Source: CAMFKD01 sp964436955 (GTDB lineage Bacteria; Chlamydiota; Chlamydiia; Chlamydiales; JAJFMA01). Taken from it: a stretch of DNA of 64,000 nucleotides. This document shows positions 42,765-52,013 of this stretch, piece by piece (positions within the stretch are counted from its first letter, which is position 1; each line of letters starts with the position of its first letter). A program made the position numbers and the translations under genes. A model generated the notes under the pieces. The model was not told the DNA's origin, did not search any database, and saw only the letters and a list, made by a program, of their open reading frames with translations. The stretch spans positions 8,346-72,345 of the forward strand of contig CAYTFC010000002.1 of NCBI GenBank assembly GCA_964436955.1, written 5' to 3'.

Positions 42765-44068
42765 ATCTGCTTACTCAACATCACGAGTGTTTCGACGTGT
42801 GTGGTTTGTGGGAACATATCGTATCCCTTACATTCTTGCACTTGGTAGCCTTTTTGACACAATACGGTTAAGTCGCGAGCCAGGGTTGCTGGCATACATG
42901 AAACATAAATAATGTGCTTTGGGGCTGCGTCAACGATGGCTTTCAGCGTGACTGGGTCGGAGCCTATACGCGGTGGATTAAGAACCACTAGGTCAAAATT
43001 GTGTTCTTTCAAAGTTTGGCGAATGACTTTCGCTACTTCTCCACGTACAAAAACGGCTTTAGGACACTTGTTAGCATCAGCATTTTTCTTAGCAAGCGTG
43101 ATCGCTTCGGCATTAGCTTCTATTCCAATTGTTTGCACTCCTTGCTTAGCTAACAGAAGGCTGGTGACTCCAATGCCGCAATAGAGATCTAACACTTTCT
43201 TGGCAGAATGCTCCTTTACCAACATTTCGATTTGGTGGTAGATATGTGCGCTTTGTTCGGGATGGCTTTGCACAAAGGCTTTCGGAGAGTAAGTGATGGT
43301 TAAACCACCAATCGTCAGTTGACAATCGGTTTTCCCATAAGTGGATCCTCGATCGCTTCCACGCCAAACGGCGCCGATGATGGAACTGTCATTATTGACG
43401 GCGAGTTTAAGTACGTTATCAATGTTGTCTGGAATGTGTCCCGGGAAATCAAAAAACAATACAAAACTGCCTTTTCCATCTTTAATGATGCTTACATGTG
43501 CGCGTAGGCCTTCCTCATAGGTTAGCTCTGTGACTAATTGAGACACGAGATCTACTATAGGATGGTCGGGTTTAACGAAAATGGGGCACTGATTAACGGA
43601 AACGAGTTCTTTGTCATCGATTCCTACGTATCCGACGCGATAGGTATTGTCCTGGGTAAACAGGGTGAGTCGAATATGTCTGCGATAGGCCCACGGCTTG
43701 TCTGTAGGAACGATCTTTGCAGGTTTTGTAAGCTGAATCTTTCCAATCCGTGTGAGGGCGTCCTCAACAAAATGGAGCTTTTGGTCGACCTGCATTTCGT
43801 ACTTTAGATGCTGCAGTTGGCAGCCACCGCAACGTCCAAAATAGGGACAGAGGGGTTGTGTACGTGATTCACTTGGGTGAGTGACTTCTACGAGTTCTGC
43901 TTCGGCGAACTTCTTCTTAAATTTGCGGATCTTTACCTTTACATGGTCTCCAGGAGCGGTAAATGGCACGAATACCACTAGCCCTTCATGTCGCATGATT
44001 CCCATTCCACCAAAGGCCAGGCGAATGATTTCCCCTTGCAGTTCTATACCTGTTAAATTCTCAGTCAC
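42761..44068 (-). CDS. 23S rRNA / tRNA m5U methyltransferase (RlmD/RumA-TrmA family)
   Basis: A 435-residue SAM-dependent RNA uracil-C5 methyltransferase. An N-terminal TRAM domain (about 5-58) is followed by an iron-sulfur motif CPYFGRCGGC (CX5CX2C), KAFVQSHPEQ, SAM motif VLDLYCGIGVTS, VVLNPPRIG and the catalytic-Cys motif YVSCMPATLARDL. The [4Fe-4S] cluster favours RlmD/RumA over TrmA. GTG start, one base behind the DHCR24-like gene. Confidence 0.88.
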   Translation of the reverse strand: MTENLTGIELQGEIIRLAFGGMGIMRHEGLVVFVPFTAPGDHVKVKIRKFKKKFAEAELVEVTHPSESRTQPLCPYFGRCGGCQLQHLKYEMQVDQKLHFVEDALTRIGKIQLTKPAKIVPTDKPWAYRRHIRLTLFTQDNTYRVGYVGIDDKELVSVNQCPIFVKPDHPIVDLVSQLVTELTYEEGLRAHVSIIKDGKGSFVLFFDFPGHIPDNIDNVLKLAVNNDSSIIGAVWRGSDRGSTYGKTDCQLTIGGLTITYSPKAFVQSHPEQSAHIYHQIEMLVKEHSAKKVLDLYCGIGVTSLLLAKQGVQTIGIEANAEAITLAKKNADANKCPKAVFVRGEVAKVIRQTLKEHNFDLVVLNPPRIGSDPVTLKAIVDAAPKHIIYVSCMPATLARDLTVLCQKGYQVQECKGYDMFPQTTHVETLVMLSKQI

Positions 44069-44069
44069 T

Positions 44070-45563
44070 TTATACTTGCCCTACTGTTTCACGCTCGAGA
44101 AGCTCAGGAGCGTTTAGTTTATCATAAAAGTCCGCAAACCGTTCATTGGCTCCCAGGCGATCGCGTAGAGCTTGATAGCGATCATGAGAATACACTTGCC
44201 AAAACTGTTCTGGCGAATAGAAATTAAAGCTGTATAGAACTTTGCGTCCGCCTAGTTCGTTGGCGCGTAGTTCTAGATTGTGCACAAGTGCAGGCACGCT
44301 CTCTGTTGCATTTGGAATTCCGTATAATCCCACATTGACGAAATCGGGTTGAGGAAAGCTGGAGGAGGCTTGCATGTAATGCGGGGTAAGGAATTGGTCT
44401 GTAGATGTTCCGCGCACTGGACATAGCCAAATGGGCGTGATTTTTACATGTTTGTAGACATAATCGAGGAACGTGGCCACCTGGTGGAATGGGATATAGA
44501 AGTCCTGTACGAGATAGAGTTGAGCGCGGGTGGATTCTGGCAGGTGATGGAACACTTTGTATAGGCTGCGAGTGGACAGTTTCCAACCTAAAAGGCCGCG
44601 CCAAAGCATTCCAGGATTTAGCTTGGGTGGTGTTGCTTGATATTCGCGATGCAAGCTTTCCGCAAGATTCGGTTGTGTGAGGTGCCATTCGCTGATATGC
44701 CTCCACAAAGCTCCTGGGCTAGTGACAAACTGTCCCATCCAAAATCCGCCGCGGTCGTATCGGAAGAGGTAATCATAAACAGTGAGGTAGTCTGGTTGGA
44801 GTATCGCACTTGATGCTTTTTCTATGACGTGTTGAGCAAACCACTTAGCCCACCATTGGTCTTGGCGTAACATAGTAAGCTTGCTGGGTGCTTCGCGTTT
44901 GGAGATACGCGTACCCTTCATGATCACGATGCGTTTATCGGGCAACACCATTCCGTCGAGGTAGTCTGGGCCTTGGGTGCTTAATGCACTGAGTTTTTTA
45001 CAGAAGTCTGTGGGGGAATCGCATAGAATGTAGTCTAACTGAACATAATCTTTAGCGGGAACCAGAGCGATTTTCACGCAGGTCAGATTGACCAGTGTGC
45101 CGTAGGATCCCGCGAGACCATAAAATAGCTCGCTGTCAACCTGTGGCGACACACGCTTAGGTGTGCCATCGGCTAGCAATAGTTCATATTCAAGCGCGGT
45201 ATCATTGAACTGGCCGTATGTGTAGGAGGCACTTTCCAAGGCGGCTCCCATGATGGCACCGCCCACGGTGATTTCCTTACATTCTGGGAGAACCGTCGGT
45301 ATTAACCCGACATATAAACATGCTTTGGCGAGTTCGTTCATGGTAACGCCCGGTTCGACCCACACGTAGCGCTCAGAGGTATTGATTTCCAGGACGTTGT
45401 TTAAGGAGCGGAATGAGGTATTCGATTGCCCTGGCATCTTGCCTCTTGTCACGTGCGAGACGTTTGAGGCATTTCTTGCTCTTATCACGGGTCCATTGGT
45501 CTGCCGTAGCTGGAGAGATAGTGCCTCCACGGCGATGTGGTGTTGTTGCCATTGGTCAGACAT
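44070..45563 (-). CDS. DHCR24-like FAD oxidoreductase (delta-24 sterol reductase family), copy 2
   Basis: A 497-residue flavoprotein. I place the start at ATG 45563 (GGGAG upstream), which overlaps the previous stop by 8 bp. The PCMH-type FAD domain shows WVEPGVTMNELAKA, ITVGGAIMGAALESAS and SELFYGLAGSYGTL. The C-terminal part has VQDFYIPFHQVATFLDYVYK, TPIWLCPVRG and PEQFWQVYSHDRYQALRD, matching eukaryotic DHCR24/DIMINUTO, not just generic FAD oxidases. A putative role is modification of host-derived sterol or another prenyl side chain. Paralogue of the preceding gene. Confidence 0.82.
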   Translation of the reverse strand: MSDQWQQHHIAVEALSLQLRQTNGPVIRARNASNVSHVTRGKMPGQSNTSFRSLNNVLEINTSERYVWVEPGVTMNELAKACLYVGLIPTVLPECKEITVGGAIMGAALESASYTYGQFNDTALEYELLLADGTPKRVSPQVDSELFYGLAGSYGTLVNLTCVKIALVPAKDYVQLDYILCDSPTDFCKKLSALSTQGPDYLDGMVLPDKRIVIMKGTRISKREAPSKLTMLRQDQWWAKWFAQHVIEKASSAILQPDYLTVYDYLFRYDRGGFWMGQFVTSPGALWRHISEWHLTQPNLAESLHREYQATPPKLNPGMLWRGLLGWKLSTRSLYKVFHHLPESTRAQLYLVQDFYIPFHQVATFLDYVYKHVKITPIWLCPVRGTSTDQFLTPHYMQASSSFPQPDFVNVGLYGIPNATESVPALVHNLELRANELGGRKVLYSFNFYSPEQFWQVYSHDRYQALRDRLGANERFADFYDKLNAPELLERETVGQV

Positions 45564-47040
45564 GAAGGGCTCCCGCTGTTGGATGTGTTTTGGCATAGAC
45601 ATCTCTAAAAATGGATTTGGCGCCTGAAATTTCTCGGAGCCAGTTATACGCTGCGCGATCGTAGGTCTGCCAAAATTCTTCTTCCGGCACATAACTCAGA
45701 GCATACAGCATCTTGCGTCCATCTAGCTTATGCACTAGAGCCTCAAGTTCGCGAGTAATGGCGGGAACCGATTTGTTACTCTTGGGAGAGCCATAGACTC
45801 CCACATTGACAAAGTCAGGCAACGGCGAACGGCTTTCTTTTGAATAATGCGGCGATAGAAACTGCGGCGTTCGCGTGCCTTTCATAGGGCATAACCAAAG
45901 TGGTTGGATTTGCACTTCTTTGGCGACGTATTGAAGGAAGTGGTCTAATTTGGTAGTGGGCACATAAAAGTCCTGTACAAGATAACGCTGCGCCAGTGTT
46001 TCGGTAGGGATGCGATGCAGGGCTTTGTACAGTCCACTGCTGCTTAGTAGCCATCCGCATGTGAGCCGGAATAGTAGACTCGGCGTAACAGTGGGAGGAG
46101 TGATGGCTTCGGCGTTCTTGAGCGATTGTCCCAATTTTGGTGATGAGAGATTGTAACGCGTGGCAAAACGAGTAAAGGATCTCCAGTTGGTGCAGAACTG
46201 ACCCATCCAAAATGCGGCTCGGTCAAAGCGAAATAGGTAGTCGTATATGGGGAGAAAATCATCCGAAAGCTCTTTATCTGCAACCTTTTCAATCACATGT
46301 TGAATAAACCAAGGCTTCCAGTAGGCATTGAAGTTGCGGATATTTGTTCCACGCGGAACTTCGTCTGCAGAGATGGTGTAACCAGTGATGAGGACAGTTC
46401 TTTTGCTATCCAGGACAACCCCATCAAGATAGCAGGGATTTTGTTGTGTCAACGCATCAATTTTGGAGGCGAGTTCTGCATAGTCATCCAAGAGATGGTA
46501 GGACAAGCGTACAATGGCCTTTGCTGGCACTAATCTGATTCTGGCAGAGGAAATGGATGCTATTGATCCATAGGAGCCTGAGACTCCATAAAAAAGCTCG
46601 GAATGCTCATTAGCGGATGCTTGTACAATTTGGCCATTTCCGAGCAATAGCTCAAAACGACTGCAGCAGTCGTTAAATTGACCCTCTCGAAAGGAGCTGC
46701 TTTCAAGGGCGGCACCCATAATAGCGCCACCAACGGTGATCCCTTTAAATTCTGGAACGACAGATGGGATAAGACCTCTCGAAAGCGTCCATTGACTTAG
46801 TTGCTCCATCGTGACGCCGGCTTCGGCCCAGACGGAGTTGCCGTCCATGCCTAAAATACCCGTAAGTTGGCTTGTACTAACTTTTTGTCCCAGAGAGGAT
46901 TGACGACGTGTGGCATGTGGATGTTTATTTTTGCCCCGGCACCATGTTACTGGAGCTTTGGCCTGCTGAAGTTGTTCGCTGATCTGGTGGACATCATGGC
47001 GATGCAGATCCCAAGACTTTGTAGGGGGTTTTGGAATCAT
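45556..47040 (-). CDS. DHCR24-like FAD oxidoreductase (delta-24 sterol reductase family), copy 1
   Basis: A 494-residue paralogue of the next gene with the same organisation. FAD domain motifs are VWAEAGVTMEQLSQ, ITVGGAIMGAALESSS, SELFYGVSGSYGSI and RLVPAKAIV. The C-terminal motifs are WKPWFIQHVIEKV, VQDFYVPTTKLDHFL, IQPLWLCPMKG and PEEEFWQTYDRAAYNWLR. These match human DHCR24 closely as remembered (YKPWFFKHVE, VYPIWLCPF, REEFWEMFD). No clear membrane helix is seen. Its ATG overlaps the mtnP stop by 4 bp, tying it to the methylthioadenosine salvage genes. Confidence 0.82.
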   Translation of the reverse strand: MIPKPPTKSWDLHRHDVHQISEQLQQAKAPVTWCRGKNKHPHATRRQSSLGQKVSTSQLTGILGMDGNSVWAEAGVTMEQLSQWTLSRGLIPSVVPEFKGITVGGAIMGAALESSSFREGQFNDCCSRFELLLGNGQIVQASANEHSELFYGVSGSYGSIASISSARIRLVPAKAIVRLSYHLLDDYAELASKIDALTQQNPCYLDGVVLDSKRTVLITGYTISADEVPRGTNIRNFNAYWKPWFIQHVIEKVADKELSDDFLPIYDYLFRFDRAAFWMGQFCTNWRSFTRFATRYNLSSPKLGQSLKNAEAITPPTVTPSLLFRLTCGWLLSSSGLYKALHRIPTETLAQRYLVQDFYVPTTKLDHFLQYVAKEVQIQPLWLCPMKGTRTPQFLSPHYSKESRSPLPDFVNVGVYGSPKSNKSVPAITRELEALVHKLDGRKMLYALSYVPEEEFWQTYDRAAYNWLREISGAKSIFRDVYAKTHPTAGALHV

Positions 47041-47879
47041 CGACTCAGTACCTCTAGTAGATCCGCTTGTGTTTGTTGCAAATGGTCTTTTGAGCTTAAT
47101 AAACAGTTTCCTAGATGACCATTTCGTGAGCTGGAGTCTTCTTCAATTTTTGCGTTTAGGACCTCTATCAGTAACGAAAACGCCACGTTACGGTTACGCG
47201 CAAAGTTAGTGACGATTTGATCGATGCTGACATGTTCCAAGTCGTCGGCCCAACAATCGTAATCGCAGACAAAACTGAGCGGGAGATAGCACATGCCTGC
47301 TTCGCGAGCGAGTGCATATTCTGGATAGGCCGTCATGCCAACAATGTCGTGGCCCAGGGCACGGTGCATATGGGATTCTGCGCGCGTTGAAAAGAACGGA
47401 CCTTCGATGCAGACGTACGTTTTATCAAAATGGAATGTGGTGTCAAGTTTTTTGGCATGCGCGCGCAGCCATGCGATAGCTTGGGCCCACACGGGTTGAG
47501 ACAAAGAAACATGGCCGACAATACCTTGACCACAAAAGGTGGCACCACGCAGACCTTGTGTACGATTCACAAATTGAGAGCATATGGCGACATCGCCAGG
47601 TTTAATTTTTTTTCGTAGGCTTCCAACCGCGGATAGCGTGAGTAGTTTGGTCACTCCGAGCATCTTCAAAGCATAGATATTGGCTCGGTAGTTCACTTCA
47701 GAAGGAGTTAGATCGTGGTGCGAGCCATGGCGTGGAATATAGAAACAGGTTTGATTACCAATTTTAGCTCGTTTGAATCCTAAAGAGGTTTTCCCGAATG
47801 GTGTGTCGGTGCATACAAGTTCTTCAACTTCAAAACCGGATAAACCCTCAAAACCTGTACCGCCAATTACTCCCCACAC
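47037..47879 (-). CDS. mtnP: S-methyl-5'-thioadenosine phosphorylase (PNP/MTAP family)
   Basis: Phosphorolysis of methylthioadenosine (and probably 5'-deoxyadenosine) to adenine and a ribose-1-phosphate. The 280 residues have IGGTGFEGL, phosphate-site IPRHGSHHDLTPSEVNYRAN (short parts diagnostic: RHG, HDLTPSEVNYRAN), LSAVGSL, CIEGPFFSTRAES and VGMTAYPEYALAREA, typical of MTAP. A few extra residues follow at the C-terminus. GTG start with GGAGC upstream; overlaps mtnA by 13 bp. Confidence 0.9.
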   Translation of the reverse strand: MWGVIGGTGFEGLSGFEVEELVCTDTPFGKTSLGFKRAKIGNQTCFYIPRHGSHHDLTPSEVNYRANIYALKMLGVTKLLTLSAVGSLRKKIKPGDVAICSQFVNRTQGLRGATFCGQGIVGHVSLSQPVWAQAIAWLRAHAKKLDTTFHFDKTYVCIEGPFFSTRAESHMHRALGHDIVGMTAYPEYALAREAGMCYLPLSFVCDYDCWADDLEHVSIDQIVTNFARNRNVAFSLLIEVLNAKIEEDSSSRNGHLGNCLLSSKDHLQQTQADLLEVLSR

Positions 47880-48913
47880 AACAATGCTCCTTGCAACGGA
47901 TTTAGTGTTTTTAACACGCCTTCAGAAAGCATTTTTGTGTCGTATACGCCACTATCCAATACTAAGCTGGTGACTAAATGTGCTGGGGTGACATCAAATG
48001 ACGGATTGTAGGCTGGTGCATGTGGTAAGCTCCAGCGCGATTCCCCAGAAAAGCCTTTGACGCCGCGCACTTCGTCTGCGCTACGCTGTTCGATAGGAAT
48101 GTGTTCGCCAGAACTGCATGAAAAGTCAACTGTAGAAACCGGAGCGACGGAATGGAATGGTACTTCATGGTGGTGGCAAAGTACTGCTAGACCATAGGTG
48201 CCCACTTTGTTGGCAAAGTCTCCGTTCATAGCGATGCGGTCCGCTCCAACAAAGGCGCGTTTGGCTCTTCCGTCGCGCAGCACAAGAGCTGCCATATTGT
48301 CACAGATAAGCGTGTAAGGGATTTTTAGGCGATTTAATTCCCAACATGTTAGGCGCGCACCTTGCATTAGGGGGCGGGTTTCATCCACATACACATGTAC
48401 ATTTTTACCTTGCTCATGGGCGTAACGGATCGCGGCTAAAGCCGTTCCTATTCCTACTGTAGCAAGTCCGCCAGTATTGCAGTGAGTAATGAGGCCTTCG
48501 CCATCTTGAATGAGATCAGCACCATATCTAGCCATTGCTAAGCTACTTTGTATTTCGCTATCCAAAAGCCATTCTGCGGTTGCTTCCATGGCGGTTGGAT
48601 CGCCAATTTTTTCCATAACGGCATCGACAGAGTACATGAGATTTATAGCTGTAGGCCGTGCATTTCGAAGGATCTGCGCGACATCCGTGATTTGTGTTGT
48701 AGTGGCCCCTCGGATGGCAAAAAGTGCCAAAGCAATAGCGGCACCGACACCAATGAGCGGTGCTCCACGAATGCTGAGTTGCTTAATTAGGCGTTCCATT
48801 TCATGTGGGTGATCGACAGTCCGCCACACTTCTTCATGCGGTAGGAGGCGTTGATCCAGAACTTCTAATCGCCGCGATGTATAACGTAGACCAAGGGAGT
48901 TAAATTCTTTCAC
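47867..48913 (-). CDS. mtnA: S-methyl-5-thioribose-1-phosphate isomerase
   Basis: Isomerises (methylthio)ribose 1-phosphate to the ribulose 1-phosphate. The 348-residue eIF2B-alpha-like fold has IRGAPLIGVGAA, HCNTGGLATVG with the catalytic Cys, VYVDETRPLMQGARLT, GADRIAMNGDFANKVGTY and a late HDVTPA-like FDVTPAHL. This is the full set for MtnA. Its start overlaps the aldolase stop by 4 bp. Confidence 0.94.
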   Translation of the reverse strand: MKEFNSLGLRYTSRRLEVLDQRLLPHEEVWRTVDHPHEMERLIKQLSIRGAPLIGVGAAIALALFAIRGATTTQITDVAQILRNARPTAINLMYSVDAVMEKIGDPTAMEATAEWLLDSEIQSSLAMARYGADLIQDGEGLITHCNTGGLATVGIGTALAAIRYAHEQGKNVHVYVDETRPLMQGARLTCWELNRLKIPYTLICDNMAALVLRDGRAKRAFVGADRIAMNGDFANKVGTYGLAVLCHHHEVPFHSVAPVSTVDFSCSSGEHIPIEQRSADEVRGVKGFSGESRWSLPHAPAYNPSFDVTPAHLVTSLVLDSGVYDTKMLSEGVLKTLNPLQGALLCGE

Positions 48914-49578
48914 AGAATGCGGTCTCCTATCCTTGTGCGTAACTCATGTAATGCATGCAGATCTGTTTTTGGAAGGGGTTTAATACCGCCTAACATTTGT
49001 GCATAGAGAAGTGTTTTGGCTGCGTGTTCTAGGCGTTCTACTCCCCAAAAAGCTTCCTGGATAGAGTTTCCCCAACACAAGCAACCATGGCGACTAAGAA
49101 TATTCACCTTACTTGTGGTGATAAAAGGCTCCAACACGTCTCCTAACTCCACACTTCCAGGCAATCGGTAGGGAATTACGGGGACTTTTCCTACGGCTAG
49201 GATCAGCTCGGATAAGCTTTCGCAGGGCAGTTCTTTGAGATAGGGATGAGCGATTGTCCAAGCGGTTGTAGCAGGTGGATGCGCATGCACAACAGCGCGT
49301 GCGCTTGGGCAGTTGCGATATACAGCCAAGTGCATGGCTAATTCCGTGCTGGGAGTTCCTAAAATGGTTTCGCCTTTCAGATTCACAATCGCCAACATTT
49401 CTGACTCAAGAAAGCCTTTATGTTTTCCTGCAGGAGTAATTAACAGACTTTCGGTACCAATACGCATACTGACATTGCCATCACATGCGGCTAGAAGACC
49501 TTGGCTATACAGATGATGGCACACCACGATCATGTCACGGACTGATTGCTCGAGTTGCTCATCCTGAAAGCGAGTCAT
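48910..49578 (-). CDS. class II aldolase (MtnB or DHAP-shunt aldolase type)
   Basis: A 222-residue zinc enzyme of the AraD/FucA/MtnB fold. DGNVSMRIG and LITPAGKHKG bind the phosphate. The metal ligands are in STELAMH, VVHAHPP and the late SRHGCLCWG. In a full methionine salvage pathway MtnB would dehydrate the MtnA product, but no mtnC, mtnD or mtnE follows. With mtnA and mtnP alone it better fits the aldolase of the DHAP shunt, giving DHAP plus an aldehyde. Sequence alone cannot separate the two. It starts 5 bp after tex. Confidence 0.82.
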   Translation of the reverse strand: MTRFQDEQLEQSVRDMIVVCHHLYSQGLLAACDGNVSMRIGTESLLITPAGKHKGFLESEMLAIVNLKGETILGTPSTELAMHLAVYRNCPSARAVVHAHPPATTAWTIAHPYLKELPCESLSELILAVGKVPVIPYRLPGSVELGDVLEPFITTSKVNILSRHGCLCWGNSIQEAFWGVERLEHAAKTLLYAQMLGGIKPLPKTDLHALHELRTRIGDRIL

Positions 49579-49583
49579 GGTTG

Positions 49584-51842
49584 TTACAAGCTCCCGAAAG
49601 GGTTGTGTCCAAAGGCTTGCCCACGAGCTTTTTGTGGCTGGGGTGGAGCATCGCGGCGTTTGGATGGCGCTCCGCCATCTTTTTTAGCTGTTAAGGATAC
49701 GCGCTTGCGGGCTACATCGACTTCGACAACTTTTACTTTGATGCGATCACCGGCTTTAACAACCTCTGACGGGTCTTTGATGAAACGGTCGGAAAGTTGC
49801 GATACATGTACCAAGCCATCTTGATGCACACCAATGTCTACAAACGCGCCAAAGGCCGTGACATTAGTAACCACTCCTTCCAATTCCATGCCAACCTTGA
49901 GATCGCCTAACCCGCGTACGTCGTCACGGAATTTTGGTGGCTCAAAGCTCTGGCGTGGATCGCGTCCAGGCTTTCTAAGCTCGTCCAGAATATCGCGGAG
50001 AGTCGGTTCGCCAGCTTCGGGGCTAATGTAGCGATGAATATCAATGCGACTGATGAGATCGTTACGTCCGACGAGCTCTCCAAGTTCCACTCCGAGGTCT
50101 TTTGCCATCATTTCCACCAAAGAATAACGCTCTGGGTGCACTCCGGAAGCATCTAATGGATGTGAAGCACCACGAATGCGCAAAAACCCTGCCGCTTGTT
50201 CGTAGGTCTTGGGCCCTAACCCTGTTACCTTCGTCAGTTCGTTACGACTTGTGAATTGGCCATGGTCTTCTCTGTAAGACACGATCTTCTTAGCCACAGA
50301 AGGGCCAATTCCGGCGACATAGGATAGCAAGGGAGCACTTGCGGTGTTCAGTTCGACGCCTACGTGGTTTACGCAGCTCTCTACGACTTCGCTAAGCTTA
50401 GAATCCAATAAAGGTTGATAGACATCATGTTGATACTGTCCAACGCCGATGGCTTTAGGTTCCACTTTGACGAGCTCTGCCAACGGATCTTGAAAGCGTC
50501 GTGCGATGGAAATGGCTCCTCGAATGGTTAAATCTAATTCGGGAAACTCTTCGCGCGCGATATCAGATGCTGAATAGACGCTTGCACCGGCTTCGTTGAC
50601 TTGCACAACGACAATATGTGTCTTACCGGCTTCTGCGAGGAGTTGACGTAGAAAGGATTCTGTCTCTCGTCCGGCAGTTCCATTACCGACTGCGATTGCC
50701 CAAGGCTTATAGCGCTCGATAAACTCCAAGAAAGTTGCCTTGGCACGGTTAATGGAGCTATCTCCCTGTGACAAGTAAAGAGTAATGGTGTCCAAAAACT
50801 TGCCGGTTTCCGCGATAGCCGCACATTTGCAGCCAGTGCGCAATCCTGGGTCTACTCCAATGACAGCTCGGCTACCAGCGGGTGCCGATAGCAATAAAGT
50901 TCGAAGGTTTTGGGCAAAGATGTCTACTGCAGCACGGTCAGACTGCATCTTGAGTTCTACATGAACATCCGTTTCCACGGCTGGTGCAACCAAGCGCTTA
51001 AAGCCGTCTTCCACAGCCAATCGTAGGTGTTCAGCGAAGGGCGATGCGGTTTTATGGCCAGACCGTCGCAATAGTTCCGAGATGACTGGAGCGCTTTCTA
51101 GGTCTAAGGACATGGACAGGACGCCATCTTTTTCTCCGCGGCGAATAGCGAGATAGCGGTGAGATGGAATCTTAGCGATAGGTTCCTTAAAATCGTAATA
51201 ACGGTCAAATTTGGTGACTTGTTCGGCAAAATCATCGCGAACTTTAGAAGACAAAATGCCTTGGGTTGCATAGGCTTCACGGACAAGACTGCGCACTTCC
51301 AAGCGTTCGGAAATCATTTCTGCGACGATGTGGCGGGCACCTTCCAGGGCATCTTCTGCAGTGATAACACCTTTCTCGGCATTGATGAAGGGTGATGCAG
51401 CTTCGTGAGGGCTTCCTTGGGAAGATTGCTCTAAGATTGTGAGGGCGAGCGGTTCCAAGCCTTTTTCACGCGCGATCATCGCCTTGGTGCGGCGTTTCGG
51501 TTTGTAAGGGAGATACAAGTCCTCTAAGGAGTTTTTACAGGTGCAAGCCAGAATTTTTTTCGAGAGTTCTTCGGTGAGTTTGCCCTGGGATTCAATCGAC
51601 TTGAGTATTGTTTGACGTCTGTCTTCAAGTTCAACGAGATATGCTTTGCGTTCTTGGATGGCTCTGATGGCAACCTCATCGAGATTTCCGGTAGCCTCTT
51701 TGCGGTAGCGAGCAATAAACGGCACTGTGTTGCCGGCGTCTAATAGCTCTACGACTGCCATTACTTGACGTAGAGGAATATTTACATCTTGAGCTAGTTT
51801 CAGCAAGAGAGCAGTAAGATCTTTTATCATTTGAAGCATCAT
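49584..51842 (-). CDS. tex: Tex, S1-domain transcription accessory protein
   Basis: A 752-residue nucleic-acid-binding protein. N-terminal helical domain, then the YqgF-like RNase H fold (AVIGVDPGLRTGCKCA), helix-hairpin-helix (LLSYVAGIGPSVAKKIV, KVTGLGPKTYEQAAGF) and a C-terminal S1 domain at about 655-725 (GMELEGVVTNVTAFGAFVDIGVHQDG in part). The Lys/Pro-rich tail is short. Normal Tex length. First gene of the eight-gene operon. Two ATGs lie near the start; 51842 is taken. Confidence 0.94.
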   Translation of the reverse strand: MMLQMIKDLTALLLKLAQDVNIPLRQVMAVVELLDAGNTVPFIARYRKEATGNLDEVAIRAIQERKAYLVELEDRRQTILKSIESQGKLTEELSKKILACTCKNSLEDLYLPYKPKRRTKAMIAREKGLEPLALTILEQSSQGSPHEAASPFINAEKGVITAEDALEGARHIVAEMISERLEVRSLVREAYATQGILSSKVRDDFAEQVTKFDRYYDFKEPIAKIPSHRYLAIRRGEKDGVLSMSLDLESAPVISELLRRSGHKTASPFAEHLRLAVEDGFKRLVAPAVETDVHVELKMQSDRAAVDIFAQNLRTLLLSAPAGSRAVIGVDPGLRTGCKCAAIAETGKFLDTITLYLSQGDSSINRAKATFLEFIERYKPWAIAVGNGTAGRETESFLRQLLAEAGKTHIVVVQVNEAGASVYSASDIAREEFPELDLTIRGAISIARRFQDPLAELVKVEPKAIGVGQYQHDVYQPLLDSKLSEVVESCVNHVGVELNTASAPLLSYVAGIGPSVAKKIVSYREDHGQFTSRNELTKVTGLGPKTYEQAAGFLRIRGASHPLDASGVHPERYSLVEMMAKDLGVELGELVGRNDLISRIDIHRYISPEAGEPTLRDILDELRKPGRDPRQSFEPPKFRDDVRGLGDLKVGMELEGVVTNVTAFGAFVDIGVHQDGLVHVSQLSDRFIKDPSEVVKAGDRIKVKVVEVDVARKRVSLTAKKDGGAPSKRRDAPPQPQKARGQAFGHNPFGSL

Positions 51843-51966
51843 CCGTGATTTAGGGAGAAGGGTAGCGTAAACTCACCACCTAAAAAACTCAAGCAGCAAC
51901 ATATTTAAGCAGGGGGACGCTAATTCTATAGGTGGCGGTGCAATGTCATCAAAATAAAAAGTTGTT

Positions 51967-51999
51967 AATGCCGCTTCGACGAAGCGGCGCTACAACGTG
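51967..51999 (-). repeat. dispersed repeat C, copy 2 (perfect palindrome)
   Basis: Contains GCCGCTTCG-A-CGAAGCGGC (51970-51988). Its reverse complement matches 5585-5613, including the flank GTTGTAGC, so the two copies are in opposite orientation. It lies in the 254-bp gap upstream of tex. Confidence 0.65.
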
Positions 52000-52013
52000 T
52001 AACAGAACATGTA

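Noticed and set aside
44070..45692. The longer reading frame of the second DHCR24-like gene (start at 45692)
   Set aside because: The first 43 residues lie inside the preceding gene's coding sequence in another frame. The ATG at 45563 has a ribosome site and aligns with the paralogue's start.
48910..49578. L-fuculose or ribulose-phosphate aldolase of sugar catabolism
   Set aside because: No fuc or ara genes are nearby, and the gene overlaps mtnA, so a role in MTA/5'-deoxyadenosine salvage is more likely.
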